A stretch of 64,000 bases of DNA from Alphaproteobacteria bacterium (lineage in GTDB: Bacteria; Pseudomonadota; Alphaproteobacteria; TMED109), in contig JAGWAT010000010.1 in assembly GCA_021296265.1 (NCBI GenBank), forward strand, positions 1 through 64,000. The letters run 5' to 3'. This document shows positions 27,464 to 37,058 of this stretch, one piece after another. Numbering within the stretch: the first letter of the stretch is position 1; each line of letters begins with the position of its first letter. Both the position numbers and the translations under genes were made by a program. The notes under the pieces were generated by a model. That model was not told the origin of the DNA, made no database searches, and saw nothing but the letters and a program-made list of their open reading frames with translations.

Positions 27464-27879
27464 ATCGTCATCCTTTCCTTGCAGGACAGCCCGGAAGCCG
27501 TCGCCCGGAGGGTTGCGCCCAGGTCTGACGCCGACGTCCTCCGGTCGATCGGACTTTCAGTTCGATCATCCATGGTCGTCTCCCGTCCGGGTTGCCCGAA
27601 GCCGGTCGGCTGCTCGCGCGCCTGTCGGCTCTTGTCATGGCAATAATTGGCAATCTTTATGTATAAAATCCAATACTTCTTACATATATTATAGATAGCT
27701 TTTTCTTATTCATGTAGGAGCGAATGTGGGCGCAGGGGGTCGACGCAGTTCGCACCAGCGACAGAAGGGAGAAGCGAACAGCGACCCGACTGTGCCGCGC
27801 CGCCGGAACCGCTCATCGACCGGCTGCCGGCCGCGCCGTGCGGGTCTTAGGAATCTTGTCGGGGAGCCGGGAGGGGCCG
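27464..27879. other. leader of the OxyR-type gene, with an AT-rich segment
   Basis: This 416-base gap holds the promoter region of the OxyR-type gene. The first part (about 27464-27640) is GC-rich with no gene. The segment 27641-27715 is strikingly AT-rich for this genome and includes TATA-like runs on the minus strand and an ATTGG/CCAAT inverted repeat. From 27720 on the sequence is again GC-rich. Confidence 0.45.
27646..27674 (-). promoter_or_regulatory. ATTGG-N19-CCAAT inverted repeat in the AT-rich leader of oxyR
   Basis: An ATTGG at 27646-27650 and a CCAAT at 27670-27674 form a short perfect inverted repeat across 19 bases of A/T-rich DNA. It lies about 185 bases upstream of the oxyR start. 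It could be an operator or promoter element of this gene, but the arms are only five bases and the match to published OxyR sites is poor. Confidence 0.3.
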
Positions 27880-28863
27880 TCAGGCGAAGCGGTTCAGGAG
27901 CGGCCGGCCTTCGCGCATCCGGACGATGTTGTCGGCAATGATCGCAAAGCGACGCTCGAGCATCGGGGTGCTCCAGGCCGACGTGTGCGGTGTCATCCAG
28001 ACGTTGGGAAGGCTCTCGAAGTTGTACTGCGAAGGTCGGACATCCCGTGGCCCGGGCGGACCGGGGTAGCGGTACCATACGTCGATGACCGCACCGCCGA
28101 TGTCGCCGCGCTCCAGGGACCGAAACAGCGCTTGTTCGTCGACCACCAGTCCCCGCCCGACATTGATCAGCACGGCTTCCGGCTTCATCGTGGCCAGTAC
28201 CCGCGCATCCACCATCCCGTGCGTGACCGGGGTCAGCGGGCACGCCACCACCAGATAGTCGTACTGCGCGGCAGCCTCGGCCAGCCGGTCCGGAGTTACG
28301 GTCTCGGCGAGCGGGGGCTCCAGAACCGGATGGGCCGTCACCGCCCGGACCTCCATGCCGAAGGCATCGGCGCGCTTCGCCAGGGCCCGCCCGATGCGCC
28401 CATAGCCGAGAATGCCCAGGACCCGGCCCTGCAGCTCGCCATGCGTGGGGCCGCCCGCGACCAGACTGTCGGACCAGTCGCCCGAGCGGAACCGCCGGTC
28501 GGTCGCCGTTACCCCGATCGCATGCTCGAGCATCGCCCGCACGCAGTACTCGGCGATCGGCACCTCGTGTTCGAACACGTTGCAGGCGGCGCAGCCCGCC
28601 GGCAGGGCGGCGACGTCGACCGAATCGGTGCCGGCGCCTGGAAGATGGAGCAGACGCAGCTTCGGCGCCGGCGGGCTGGTCGCCGGCCAGTCCATGCTGA
28701 TGACGACTTCAGCGGTGGCGAGCGCGTCCGCCCAGGCGTCGGAGTCGGCACCCACGCAGCGCAGCGCATGCGGGAGCGCCAGGCTCGCCTGGAGCAGCTC
28801 CGAGTAGCGCGCGCCCATGACCCCGTTGAACGCCACCCGAACGGGTGGCGCATCCCGGTTCAC
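27880..28863 (-). CDS. D-2-hydroxyacid dehydrogenase family protein
   Basis: A 327-residue NAD(P)-dependent D-isomer-specific 2-hydroxyacid dehydrogenase. The nucleotide site is LGYGRIGRALAKRADAFGME (about residue 148), the catalytic arginine falls in LINVGRGLVVDE, and the catalytic histidine in WMTPHTSAWS. The usual catalytic glutamate sits in a DVFxxEP phrase; here that stretch reads IDVWYRYPGPPGP, so the glutamate is not evident and the enzyme may belong to a divergent subfamily. Its start overlaps the dapB stop (ATGA), placing it at the end of the dnaK-dnaJ-dapB operon. Substrate unknown. Confidence 0.83.
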   Translation of the reverse strand: MNRDAPPVRVAFNGVMGARYSELLQASLALPHALRCVGADSDAWADALATAEVVISMDWPATSPPAPKLRLLHLPGAGTDSVDVAALPAGCAACNVFEHEVPIAEYCVRAMLEHAIGVTATDRRFRSGDWSDSLVAGGPTHGELQGRVLGILGYGRIGRALAKRADAFGMEVRAVTAHPVLEPPLAETVTPDRLAEAAAQYDYLVVACPLTPVTHGMVDARVLATMKPEAVLINVGRGLVVDEQALFRSLERGDIGGAVIDVWYRYPGPPGPRDVRPSQYNFESLPNVWMTPHTSAWSTPMLERRFAIIADNIVRMREGRPLLNRFA

Positions 28864-29672
28864 TTGGGCAGGTCCAGGACATCCCGCAGACTGTAGAAGC
28901 CGGGCCGCTGGTGCGCCGCCCAGGCGGCGGCATGCACTGCCCCGCGCGCGAAGATGGCCCGTTCGTGCGCGCGGTGCCCGAGTTCGAGCCGCTCGCCGGC
29001 ACCTGCGAACACGACCGTGTGATCGCCCACCACGTCACCGCCCCGGAGCACGCCGTAGCCGATCGTCCCGCGTTCTCTCGGGCCGGTGTCGCCATCCCGG
29101 CCGCGCACCGCGGCGGCCTCCGGATCCACCCGCCGCCCGGCGGCCGCTGCCCGGCCGAGGGCCAGCGCCGTTCCCGACGGCGCATCGCGCTTGGCCGCGT
29201 GGTGCATTTCCATGATCTCGATATCCCATGCGGGCCCAAGCGCTGCAGCGGCCGTCTCCACCAGATGGGAGAGCAGATTGATGCCGACGCTCATGTTGGC
29301 GGACCACACCACTGGCACGCTGGCGCCGGCGCGGCGGAGCGCGTCCATCTGTGCGTGATCCAGACCCGTCGTGCCGATCACCAGACCCGTGCCGGCTTCG
29401 GCGGCCGCCGCCGCGTGCCGCACCGTGGCCTCGGGGACGGTGAACTCGATCGCCACGTCGATGCCGGCGAAGAACGGGGCCGCCGCATCAGTAATCGGGA
29501 CGCCCGCCGTGTCCAGACCGGCCAACCGGCCAGCATCCTTCCCGAGCGACGCGTGCCCCGCCTGTTCGAGGGCGCCCGCGAGCACGCTGTCCCCGGCCGC
29601 CACAGCCCGCACCAGGGCCTGCCCCATCCGACCGCCGGCGCCGACGACGCCGATGCGCACGGGGGTAGTCAC
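28860..29672 (-). CDS. dapB: 4-hydroxy-tetrahydrodipicolinate reductase
   Basis: DapB, 270 residues, reduces the dihydrodipicolinate precursor in the lysine and diaminopimelate pathway, cytosolic. The Rossmann start is IGVVGAGGRMGQALV, the mid-region has VIGTTGLDHAQ and NMSVGINLL, and the catalytic motif EMHHAAKRDAPSGTALALG carries the active histidines and lysine. The closing part GDHTVVFAGAGERLELGHRA is typical. It overlaps the dnaJ gene before it by four bases and the dehydrogenase after it by four. The order dnaK, dnaJ, dapB is a familiar alphaproteobacterial arrangement. Confidence 0.95.
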   Translation of the reverse strand: MTTPVRIGVVGAGGRMGQALVRAVAAGDSVLAGALEQAGHASLGKDAGRLAGLDTAGVPITDAAAPFFAGIDVAIEFTVPEATVRHAAAAAEAGTGLVIGTTGLDHAQMDALRRAGASVPVVWSANMSVGINLLSHLVETAAAALGPAWDIEIMEMHHAAKRDAPSGTALALGRAAAAGRRVDPEAAAVRGRDGDTGPRERGTIGYGVLRGGDVVGDHTVVFAGAGERLELGHRAHERAIFARGAVHAAAWAAHQRPGFYSLRDVLDLPK

Positions 29673-30775
29673 GGCGCCGAACTGCGCCGGACGGCGGCCT
29701 CGAACTCGGCGATCGCGGGATAGTTACGGGCCGTCATGTCGCCGGCCAGCGCCTCCAGTGCCTGCTTCTGCTGGCGGGTGAGCTTTGAGGGCACCTCGAC
29801 ACTGATCTGCACGTAGAGATCGCCGTGGCCTCCATGCTGCAGACGCGGCATGCCCTTGCCGCGCAGCCGGAACTTCTGACCGTTCTGCGCGCCGGCCGGA
29901 ATCGCGAGCTTCACCCGGCCGCCGTCCAGCGAGGGTACGACCACCTCGGCACCCAGCGCCGCCGTCTCGAACGGGATCGGCACGGTCATCTGGAGGTGTT
30001 CGCGATCGCGCTCGAAGAGCGGATGCGGCTCGATCTCCATGAACACGTAAAGGTCGCCCGAGCGGCTGCCCGGCGCGCTGGCCTCGCCCTTGCCGGTGAG
30101 CCGGAGACGGGTGCCGTCGTCGACGCCCGGCGGGATCTTGACATCGACGGACCGGGACCGACGAACCCGGCCGCCGCCGCGGCAGGCATTGCACGGAACC
30201 TCGATGATCTGTCCACGGCCGCGGCACGACGGGCAGGTCTGCTGAAAGATCATCATGCCGCGCCGCGCCGACATCTCGCCCGAACCGTTGCACATGCTGC
30301 AGGTTGCGAGGCGGTTGCCCTCCGCCCCCGAACCACCGCACCGCTCGCACGTCTCATCGGCCGAGAACCGGATCGTCTTGTTCGCGCCGCGATAGGCCTC
30401 TTCGAGCGTCACGGCCAAAGCGTACTGGAGATCGGCTCCACGGGCCGACCGGGACGTGCGCCGGCCGCCGCCCATGAAATCCCGAAAGATGCTGTCGAAG
30501 ATGTCGCCGAAACCGCCGAAGCCGCCGGGACCGGCCGTGCCGGCCTGCAGGCCCTCCTCGAAGGCCGCATGGCCCATCTGATCGTACGCGTTGCGCCGTT
30601 CCGGGTCCTTCAGGACCTCGTAGGCCCGGTTGACGTCCTTGAACACCTGCTCGGCCTTGTTGTCGCCCGGATTCCGATCCGGGTGATGCTGCTTGGCTAG
30701 GCGCCGGTACGCACTCTTGATGGTCTGGGCATCGGCGTTGCGGTTAACGCCGAGCACCTCGTAGAAGTCAGGCAT
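29669..30775 (-). CDS. dnaJ: chaperone protein DnaJ
   Basis: DnaJ, 368 residues, the Hsp40 partner that stimulates DnaK ATPase and presents unfolded proteins. The J domain (residues 1-70) has the HPD tripeptide in KQHHPDRNPG. A Gly/Phe-rich linker follows (GPGGFGGFGDIFDS), then four zinc-binding repeats (CERCGGSG, CSMCNGSG, CPSCRGRG, CNACRGGG) that hold two zinc ions, and the substrate-binding C-terminal domain. A ribosome binding site AGGGGA precedes the ATG. It lies 65 bases after dnaK, the usual operon order, and overlaps dapB by four bases. Confidence 0.97.
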   Translation of the reverse strand: MPDFYEVLGVNRNADAQTIKSAYRRLAKQHHPDRNPGDNKAEQVFKDVNRAYEVLKDPERRNAYDQMGHAAFEEGLQAGTAGPGGFGGFGDIFDSIFRDFMGGGRRTSRSARGADLQYALAVTLEEAYRGANKTIRFSADETCERCGGSGAEGNRLATCSMCNGSGEMSARRGMMIFQQTCPSCRGRGQIIEVPCNACRGGGRVRRSRSVDVKIPPGVDDGTRLRLTGKGEASAPGSRSGDLYVFMEIEPHPLFERDREHLQMTVPIPFETAALGAEVVVPSLDGGRVKLAIPAGAQNGQKFRLRGKGMPRLQHGGHGDLYVQISVEVPSKLTRQQKQALEALAGDMTARNYPAIAEFEAAVRRSSAP

Positions 30776-30840
30776 GCAGTCCCCTGCCGGCTAGCGGCGG
30801 AGCAGAAACGGACGCCGCCGGTGCCCGACGGCCACGGCCC

Positions 30841-32793
<1,953 letters not shown>

Positions 32794-32857
32794 TGCACTC
32801 TCCTTCGGGACCCGCGGCCCTCACCGGCGGCGGACATTCGTATTGGGCAAGGAACGG

Positions 32858-32887
32858 TATATGGGAACGACGCGCGTTCCCTGCAAG
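32858..32887 (-). promoter_or_regulatory. sigma-32 (RpoH)-type promoter upstream of dnaK
   Basis: Read on the minus strand, CTTGCA (32887-32882), 15 bases, then TCCCATAT (32866-32859). This matches the heat-shock consensus CTTGAA and CCCCATNT with an allowed spacer. It would start transcription near 32850, about 55 bases before the dnaK ATG. The grpE promoter has the same -35 and the same spacer length, which strengthens the call. No CIRCE repeat is visible here. Confidence 0.65.
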
Positions 32888-32906
32888 ACGGCGCGGCCGG
32901 CGCCCC

Positions 32907-33887
32907 TCAGTCCGGATTCGGTTCCGCGATCTCCGCTTCGGTCATGGCGCGGGACAGCACACGCGCGAGGGCGGCATGGTATTCCGGCTCGTCGGTGGCT
33001 TCCGGGTAGACGAAGGTCGCGTTGAGGGTGGTGAGCCGTCCAGGCGTGAACAGGAAGCGATGCCAGAACCGTTCGCAGAGCGGGCCGGCCTCCGGGTGAT
33101 CCCGGTTGATCCGGCTGCACGACAGCATGTACTCGCCCGCGCCGCCGCTCCGGATCAGTATGTCGCCCGCCTGCTTGGACTCAGCGATCGAGTGCATGAG
33201 CTGGACGGTCGCCTCGGCGTCGGGCGGCGCCTGCGAAAGGCTCCGGTCGTCGCCCTCGAGGACGAAACAGGTCCCCGGGAGGTCGGGCGCCTCCAGAACC
33301 AGCACCCGCGCACCGGACTCCGGAAGTTCCGTCCAGCCGGCCGGGAGGCGGATCACGACCCCGGGCCAGGGGGTCGCCCGACGCAGTGCAACCGCACCCG
33401 CCCGGCGCTCCGCCCGGGCTTCCCGGTCGAGCGCCGTCTCGCCGGCGGCGAACGAGATGCCCGCGGCAACGGCCTCGATGTCGTCGACCACGCCGCCCAC
33501 GATGGCCCGTGCCTCGTCGGTGGCCGGATGGGCCAGCGCCAGCGTGACGATCCGGAAATGGCGCTCGCCGAACACCGCCGCGTACCGCCAGATCCGTACC
33601 TCCTCGTTGCCGTCAAGAACAGCCCGGTAGCTCAGGTTCCAGCCTGAATCGGGGCCGCCGGCCGCCACCAGCCCGGCATCGCCTCCGTGGAGATAGTCGC
33701 CCGGCTCACCCCGGGCCACCGCGTCAGGGTCGTCGACCGACACCACGCTGATTCCAAGGACGGGGTAGTCGCCGAACGGAAAGCTCGCCTTGGCTCGGTC
33801 CCGCTCGACCTCGCGCAATCGCCAGCTCGCCGGCAGTGTCAGCCGGGCCGCCCCGTCGCCGAGCGCCAGGGGCTGCCCGTCCGTCAC
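32907..33887 (-). CDS. uncharacterised protein with two similar domains, coupled to grpE
   Basis: A 326-residue protein of unknown function. It has no signal peptide or membrane helix, so it is probably cytosolic. It seems built of two related halves, about residues 8-145 and 172-316. Each opens with a small residue cluster followed by a (L)PA(S/G)W(R/T) turn (ARLTLPASWRLRE and VVIRLPAGWTELPE) and ends in a helix-rich stretch after a hydrophobic strand. This layout recalls PsbP/DUF1795-like folds, but I do not claim the family. Its start overlaps the grpE stop by four bases (ATGA at 33884-33887), so it is translated with grpE and lies ahead of dnaK. It is the main unknown of the heat-shock block. 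Confidence 0.7.
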   Translation of the reverse strand: MTDGQPLALGDGAARLTLPASWRLREVERDRAKASFPFGDYPVLGISVVSVDDPDAVARGEPGDYLHGGDAGLVAAGGPDSGWNLSYRAVLDGNEEVRIWRYAAVFGERHFRIVTLALAHPATDEARAIVGGVVDDIEAVAAGISFAAGETALDREARAERRAGAVALRRATPWPGVVIRLPAGWTELPESGARVLVLEAPDLPGTCFVLEGDDRSLSQAPPDAEATVQLMHSIAESKQAGDILIRSGGAGEYMLSCSRINRDHPEAGPLCERFWHRFLFTPGRLTTLNATFVYPEATDEPEYHAALARVLSRAMTEAEIAEPNPD

Positions 33888-34636
33888 GCGTCGGTCCGGG
33901 CGGTTTCAGCCGTTGTGCCGTCGGTGTCCGGGTCCGTCTGGGCCGGTTCGTCCGGCCCGTCCGCAACGGGGTCCGGCACGGTTTCAGAAACACCATTGGA
34001 CGTGACCTCGGAGGCCGCCTCGCCGGCTTCCTTCAGCGTGGTCGCCACGACGGCCGCGCGCAGCAGGCGATCGTGGAGCCGGTAACCCGGCTGCAGGAGT
34101 TCGGCCACCGCGCCGCCCGGCAGGTCGGGCCGCGCGATCTGCGTCACGGCCTGGTGATGGTTGGGGTCGAACGGATCCCCGGGCACCGGGGCAATGCGCT
34201 GGATGTCATGGCGGCGGAACTTGGCGTTGAGTTCCTGCAGCGTCAGCGCGACGCCCTCGCGCAAGGCCGCCACATCCTCTGCCTTGGCCGTCCCGTCCTC
34301 CGGCATGTTCGCCAGGGCGCGCTCCAGGTTGTCGACGACCTCCAGCAGGTCGCGGGCCAGACCCGACGCCCCGTACCGAACGGCCTCCGCGCGCTCGCGC
34401 GCCGAGCGTTTCAGGGTGTTCTCCGCCTCGGCCCGGGCGCGCAGCGCCCGATCCCGTTCGGCGGTGACCTCGGCTTCGAGCGCAGCGACCCTGGCCTCGA
34501 GATCCGCGGGCTCGGACGGCGGCGGCGCCTCCTCGGCCGCCGGGTCGCGCGGCGCGTCGGCCGTCGGTTCGGCCGCGACGTCGGATTCGGGCAGGGTGTC
34601 GGTCGCCGTCGGCTTGGCGTCGTTCTGGTCGGTCAA
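33884..34636 (-). CDS. grpE: nucleotide exchange factor GrpE
   Basis: GrpE, 250 residues from the TTG at 34636, releases ADP from DnaK. After an acidic, proline-rich N-terminus there is a long coiled coil (LEARVAALEAEVTAERDRAL and LLEVVDNLERALANM), then the beta domain with FDPNHHQAVTQI and GAVAELLQPGYRLHDRLLRA, closing AAVVAT. It carries a long acidic C-terminal extension of about 45 residues beyond the usual end. The TTG start is preferred because a sigma-32-like promoter at 34670-34698 lies before it and would exclude the upstream ATG at 34717; GGGGGGA lies nine bases before the TTG. It overlaps the duplicated-domain gene by four bases. Confidence 0.92.
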   Translation of the reverse strand: MTDQNDAKPTATDTLPESDVAAEPTADAPRDPAAEEAPPPSEPADLEARVAALEAEVTAERDRALRARAEAENTLKRSARERAEAVRYGASGLARDLLEVVDNLERALANMPEDGTAKAEDVAALREGVALTLQELNAKFRRHDIQRIAPVPGDPFDPNHHQAVTQIARPDLPGGAVAELLQPGYRLHDRLLRAAVVATTLKEAGEAASEVTSNGVSETVPDPVADGPDEPAQTDPDTDGTTAETARTDA

Positions 34637-34669
34637 GGCCGGTCGTCCCCCCGTGCAGGCAGATGGTGC

Positions 34670-34698
34670 AGATGGTGCTGCCGGCGTTCTGATGCAAG
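34670..34698 (-). promoter_or_regulatory. sigma-32 (RpoH)-type promoter upstream of grpE
   Basis: On the minus strand CCCTTGCA (-35, core 34698-34693) is followed after 15 bases by CACCATCT (34677-34670). It resembles the dnaK promoter in the -35 core and spacer length. Transcription would begin near 34662, about 26 bases before the TTG start of grpE, which is why that start is chosen. Confidence 0.6.
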
Positions 34699-34838
34699 GG
34701 CTCCCGCGCCCTGCCAACTCCGGTCAACGTGCTCGACTTCTCACCAACGGCAGGGAACGGCAACGTAGCCGTCGTCCCCGAACGTCACTGGTGAAGAACC
34801 TCCGGCGGCATCGAGGCCCGACCGGGCTCCTCCCGGGC

Positions 34839-35237
34839 TCAGAGTACCGCTGTGGCGAGCGACTGGATGAAGTGGACCCCGGGCACCACCTTCCGGCTTA
34901 GCCGCTGATCGTTGGTGACAAACAAGTCGGTGCCCGCCACGGAGGCGCAGGCGAGCTGGATCGCATCCGGAGGCCGGATGGTGCCGTCCCGGCGGACGGC
35001 GGCGAAGGCGTGCGCGGCGGATTGATCAAAAGGGACGACCGAGGCGGCGGCCATGATGGCTTGCTCATAGCGCTGGGCAAGGTCCTCGTGGCCCGTTTCC
35101 AGCGGCTTGACAAGGATTTCGCCGAGGGTGAGCGTGGAGGTCAGCAACTCACGCAGCGATACAACGCGATCGGTGAGCTGTCCTTTGTCCTCGAGCAGGT
35201 ACACGAACAAGTTCGTGTCCCAGAAGATTCTGCTCAT
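34839..35237 (-). CDS. PIN domain ribonuclease toxin (VapC-like)
   Basis: A 132-residue PIN domain protein with the expected acids D7 (RIFWDTNLFVYL), E40 (LTLGEILVKP), D91 (RPPDAIQLACA) and D110 (FVTNDQRL). The RPPDAIQLA motif is typical of a VapC subgroup. Its start overlaps the stop of an upstream 162-residue gene by four bases, the normal position of an antitoxin gene, but that partner is far larger than usual antitoxins. The module sits between the end of hrcA/sirtuin and grpE, breaking the heat-shock cluster. Confidence 0.87.
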   Translation of the reverse strand: MSRIFWDTNLFVYLLEDKGQLTDRVVSLRELLTSTLTLGEILVKPLETGHEDLAQRYEQAIMAAASVVPFDQSAAHAFAAVRRDGTIRPPDAIQLACASVAGTDLFVTNDQRLSRKVVPGVHFIQSLATAVL

Positions 35238-35722
35238 TGCCAGCCCGACCGTTGGCGATGCACGTAGTCATCAGCAGTTTCATTCGCCCAGATCTGCTTG
35301 CCCATGCCCCGTAGCGCAAGGACGGGATCCCGGGCTTTATCGCCCGCCCGGGCGGCGTACCCGCTGACATACCAATCGATGAGCTCCCGGTAACACTCAG
35401 GAATTTCACCGCGTTTCGGAACGTGCTTTCCCGCCATCCGACGAGGATGGCATGGATCACCGGGCCGATAGAGCCGTCGGCGACCGGCGGAGGTCTCGAG
35501 AAGCATGCGGTACCGGCCGGGGTTAGGCGGCTTGTTGGCGACGCAATGGAGATAGACATGCACTTTGACTCCCGGTCGCAGCGGTGCGACGCCGGTCACG
35601 TTGGCGGTTTCCGCCTGTTTCACGATCTCGTCAATGGCGAAGTCTGCCCGTTTCGGGTGACTGCGGTGAAGAGATGCCATCGCAATCCAGACCTCGTCGG
35701 CGACACGGATGAACTCCGGCAT
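35234..35722 (-). CDS. 162-residue protein coupled to a PIN toxin, possible non-standard antitoxin
   Basis: A 162-residue protein whose stop overlaps the PIN toxin start by four bases, so by position it should be the toxin's partner. It lacks a recognisable ribbon-helix-helix, AbrB, Phd or MerR fold. Visible parts are a helix-rich N-terminus (ADEVWIAMASLHRSHP, then FAIDEIVKQAE) that could hold a winged helix, a strand-like LRPGVKVHVYLHCVANKPP segment, and GRRRLYRPGDPCHPRR. Similar paired proteins probably exist in other bacteria but I cannot name a family. Whether it neutralises the toxin is an inference from gene order only. Confidence 0.65.
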   Translation of the reverse strand: MPEFIRVADEVWIAMASLHRSHPKRADFAIDEIVKQAETANVTGVAPLRPGVKVHVYLHCVANKPPNPGRYRMLLETSAGRRRLYRPGDPCHPRRMAGKHVPKRGEIPECYRELIDWYVSGYAARAGDKARDPVLALRGMGKQIWANETADDYVHRQRSGWQ

Positions 35723-36205
35723 GCTCGGCCTTCAATTATTGTGCAAAGGGTTCTTCATGTAGCACTAGGTATACCAAGAGTTCAAGGTTTATCCGCTGAC
35801 AGGTGCACCGGCGCGACACCCGACGTCGAGCCGCCGCCCGCGGCACCCGGCATCGATCATGCCGCTACCGAGATGCGAAGCGGTTCTGCCAGCCGTCGTC
35901 CTTGATGCAGCGCAGGCACGGTTCCGCCGCGGTCGGCACTGACGACGGTCCCTGCTTGATCACCCCTTCGGCCCGTCGGGCTGAACGCTTGACCGTTGCC
36001 GTCGCGACAGCCCCGGCAGGCGCCGGATTCAGGGGGCGTAACGTGACGACGGTCACGATGGGCATGCGGCCGTGACCGCCCGACCGCAGTCGGCTGCCGT
36101 CCCTGAAGCGGACGCTGCACGCGCCGCTACTACACGCGGCCGCCCGGGTGACGGGTCCCGGCCGGCGTTCGGGCCTGCCAGTGCGCGGCCCTGTCCGGGC
36201 CCGAG
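35723..36205. other. intergenic, no feature recognised
   Basis: This 483-base gap lies between the PIN-associated gene and the sirtuin gene, both on the minus strand. It should hold the promoter for the PIN pair near 35730-35790, where the sequence is locally AT-richer. No CIRCE element or sigma-32 promoter was recognised, and the open frames look like noise. Confidence 0.4.
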
Positions 36206-36982
36206 TCAGTCGATGCCGACGGCGGCGCCGAGGACGGGGCCGATCTCACCCTGAACCACCAGGTCGGCGTAGCCATCGTGCGGCGTGGCCTCACGGTTGA
36301 GAATCGCATAGCGCGCACCATGCTGCTTCGCCATCAGTGGCACGTCCGCCGCCGGATAGACGACCAGTGAGGATCCGACCGCGATCGCGAGATCGCAATC
36401 CCGGGCCGCCGCCTCGGCCCGGCGCATCGCTTCGACCGGCATGGGTTGCCCGAACGAAATCGTTGCGCTCTTGACGTAGGGGCTGCGACAGCCCCGGCAG
36501 ATCGGGAGCGTCTCGTCACAATCGAACGCGCGGAAGATGTCGTCGAGTTCGTGCCGCAACCCGCAGTCGCAGCAGGCCGCGTAGGTGGCATTGCCATGCA
36601 GTTCGACGAGTTGCCCCTCCGGAACGCCGGACGCCTGATGCAGGCCGTCGACGTTCTGGGTCACCACTACCGATACGGGATTCCGCTGCACCAGATCGGC
36701 GATCGCCCGGTGCCCGCGGTTGGGGCCGGCCTGCCCGATCGAACGGTCCGTCTCCCGCTTCCGGCGCCAGCTCTCGCGCCGCATCTCCTCGGACCGCAGG
36801 AAATCATCGAAGAGGATGGGCTGATTGCGGTCCCACACCCCGCCCGGGCTGCGGAAGTCCGGGATCCCCGACTCCGTGCTGATTCCGGCGCCCGTAAAGA
36901 TCAGGATGCACCGGGCTGAATCGAGCTCGTTCCGCAGGCGGGCCGACGGGTCGCCGCTCGCGCCGGGCGCGGGCCCGTTCAT
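36206..36982 (-). CDS. NAD-dependent protein deacylase (Sir2 family)
   Basis: A 258-residue sirtuin, predicted to remove acyl groups from lysines using NAD in the cytosol. The NAD motifs FTGAGISTESGIPDFRSPGG and VVVTQNVDGLHQASG are complete; the catalytic histidine is in LVELHGNAT. A zinc module has CCDCG and CRGC. The later IAVGSSLVVYPAA is the usual cofactor strand. I chose the second of two adjacent ATGs (36982), where GGAGG lies five bases upstream; 36985 is the alternative. It lies between hrcA and the PIN module, with hrcA ending 77 bases upstream. Deacetylase or other acyl preference cannot be told. Confidence 0.9.
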   Translation of the reverse strand: MNGPAPGASGDPSARLRNELDSARCILIFTGAGISTESGIPDFRSPGGVWDRNQPILFDDFLRSEEMRRESWRRKRETDRSIGQAGPNRGHRAIADLVQRNPVSVVVTQNVDGLHQASGVPEGQLVELHGNATYAACCDCGLRHELDDIFRAFDCDETLPICRGCRSPYVKSATISFGQPMPVEAMRRAEAAARDCDLAIAVGSSLVVYPAADVPLMAKQHGARYAILNREATPHDGYADLVVQGEIGPVLGAAVGID

Positions 36983-37058
36983 CATCGCCTCCCGCCTGAC
37001 CGCCGGATCCCGACCCCGCCCGGCGGGACATCTGCGCCGGCGCGCCGTCCGACCATGC

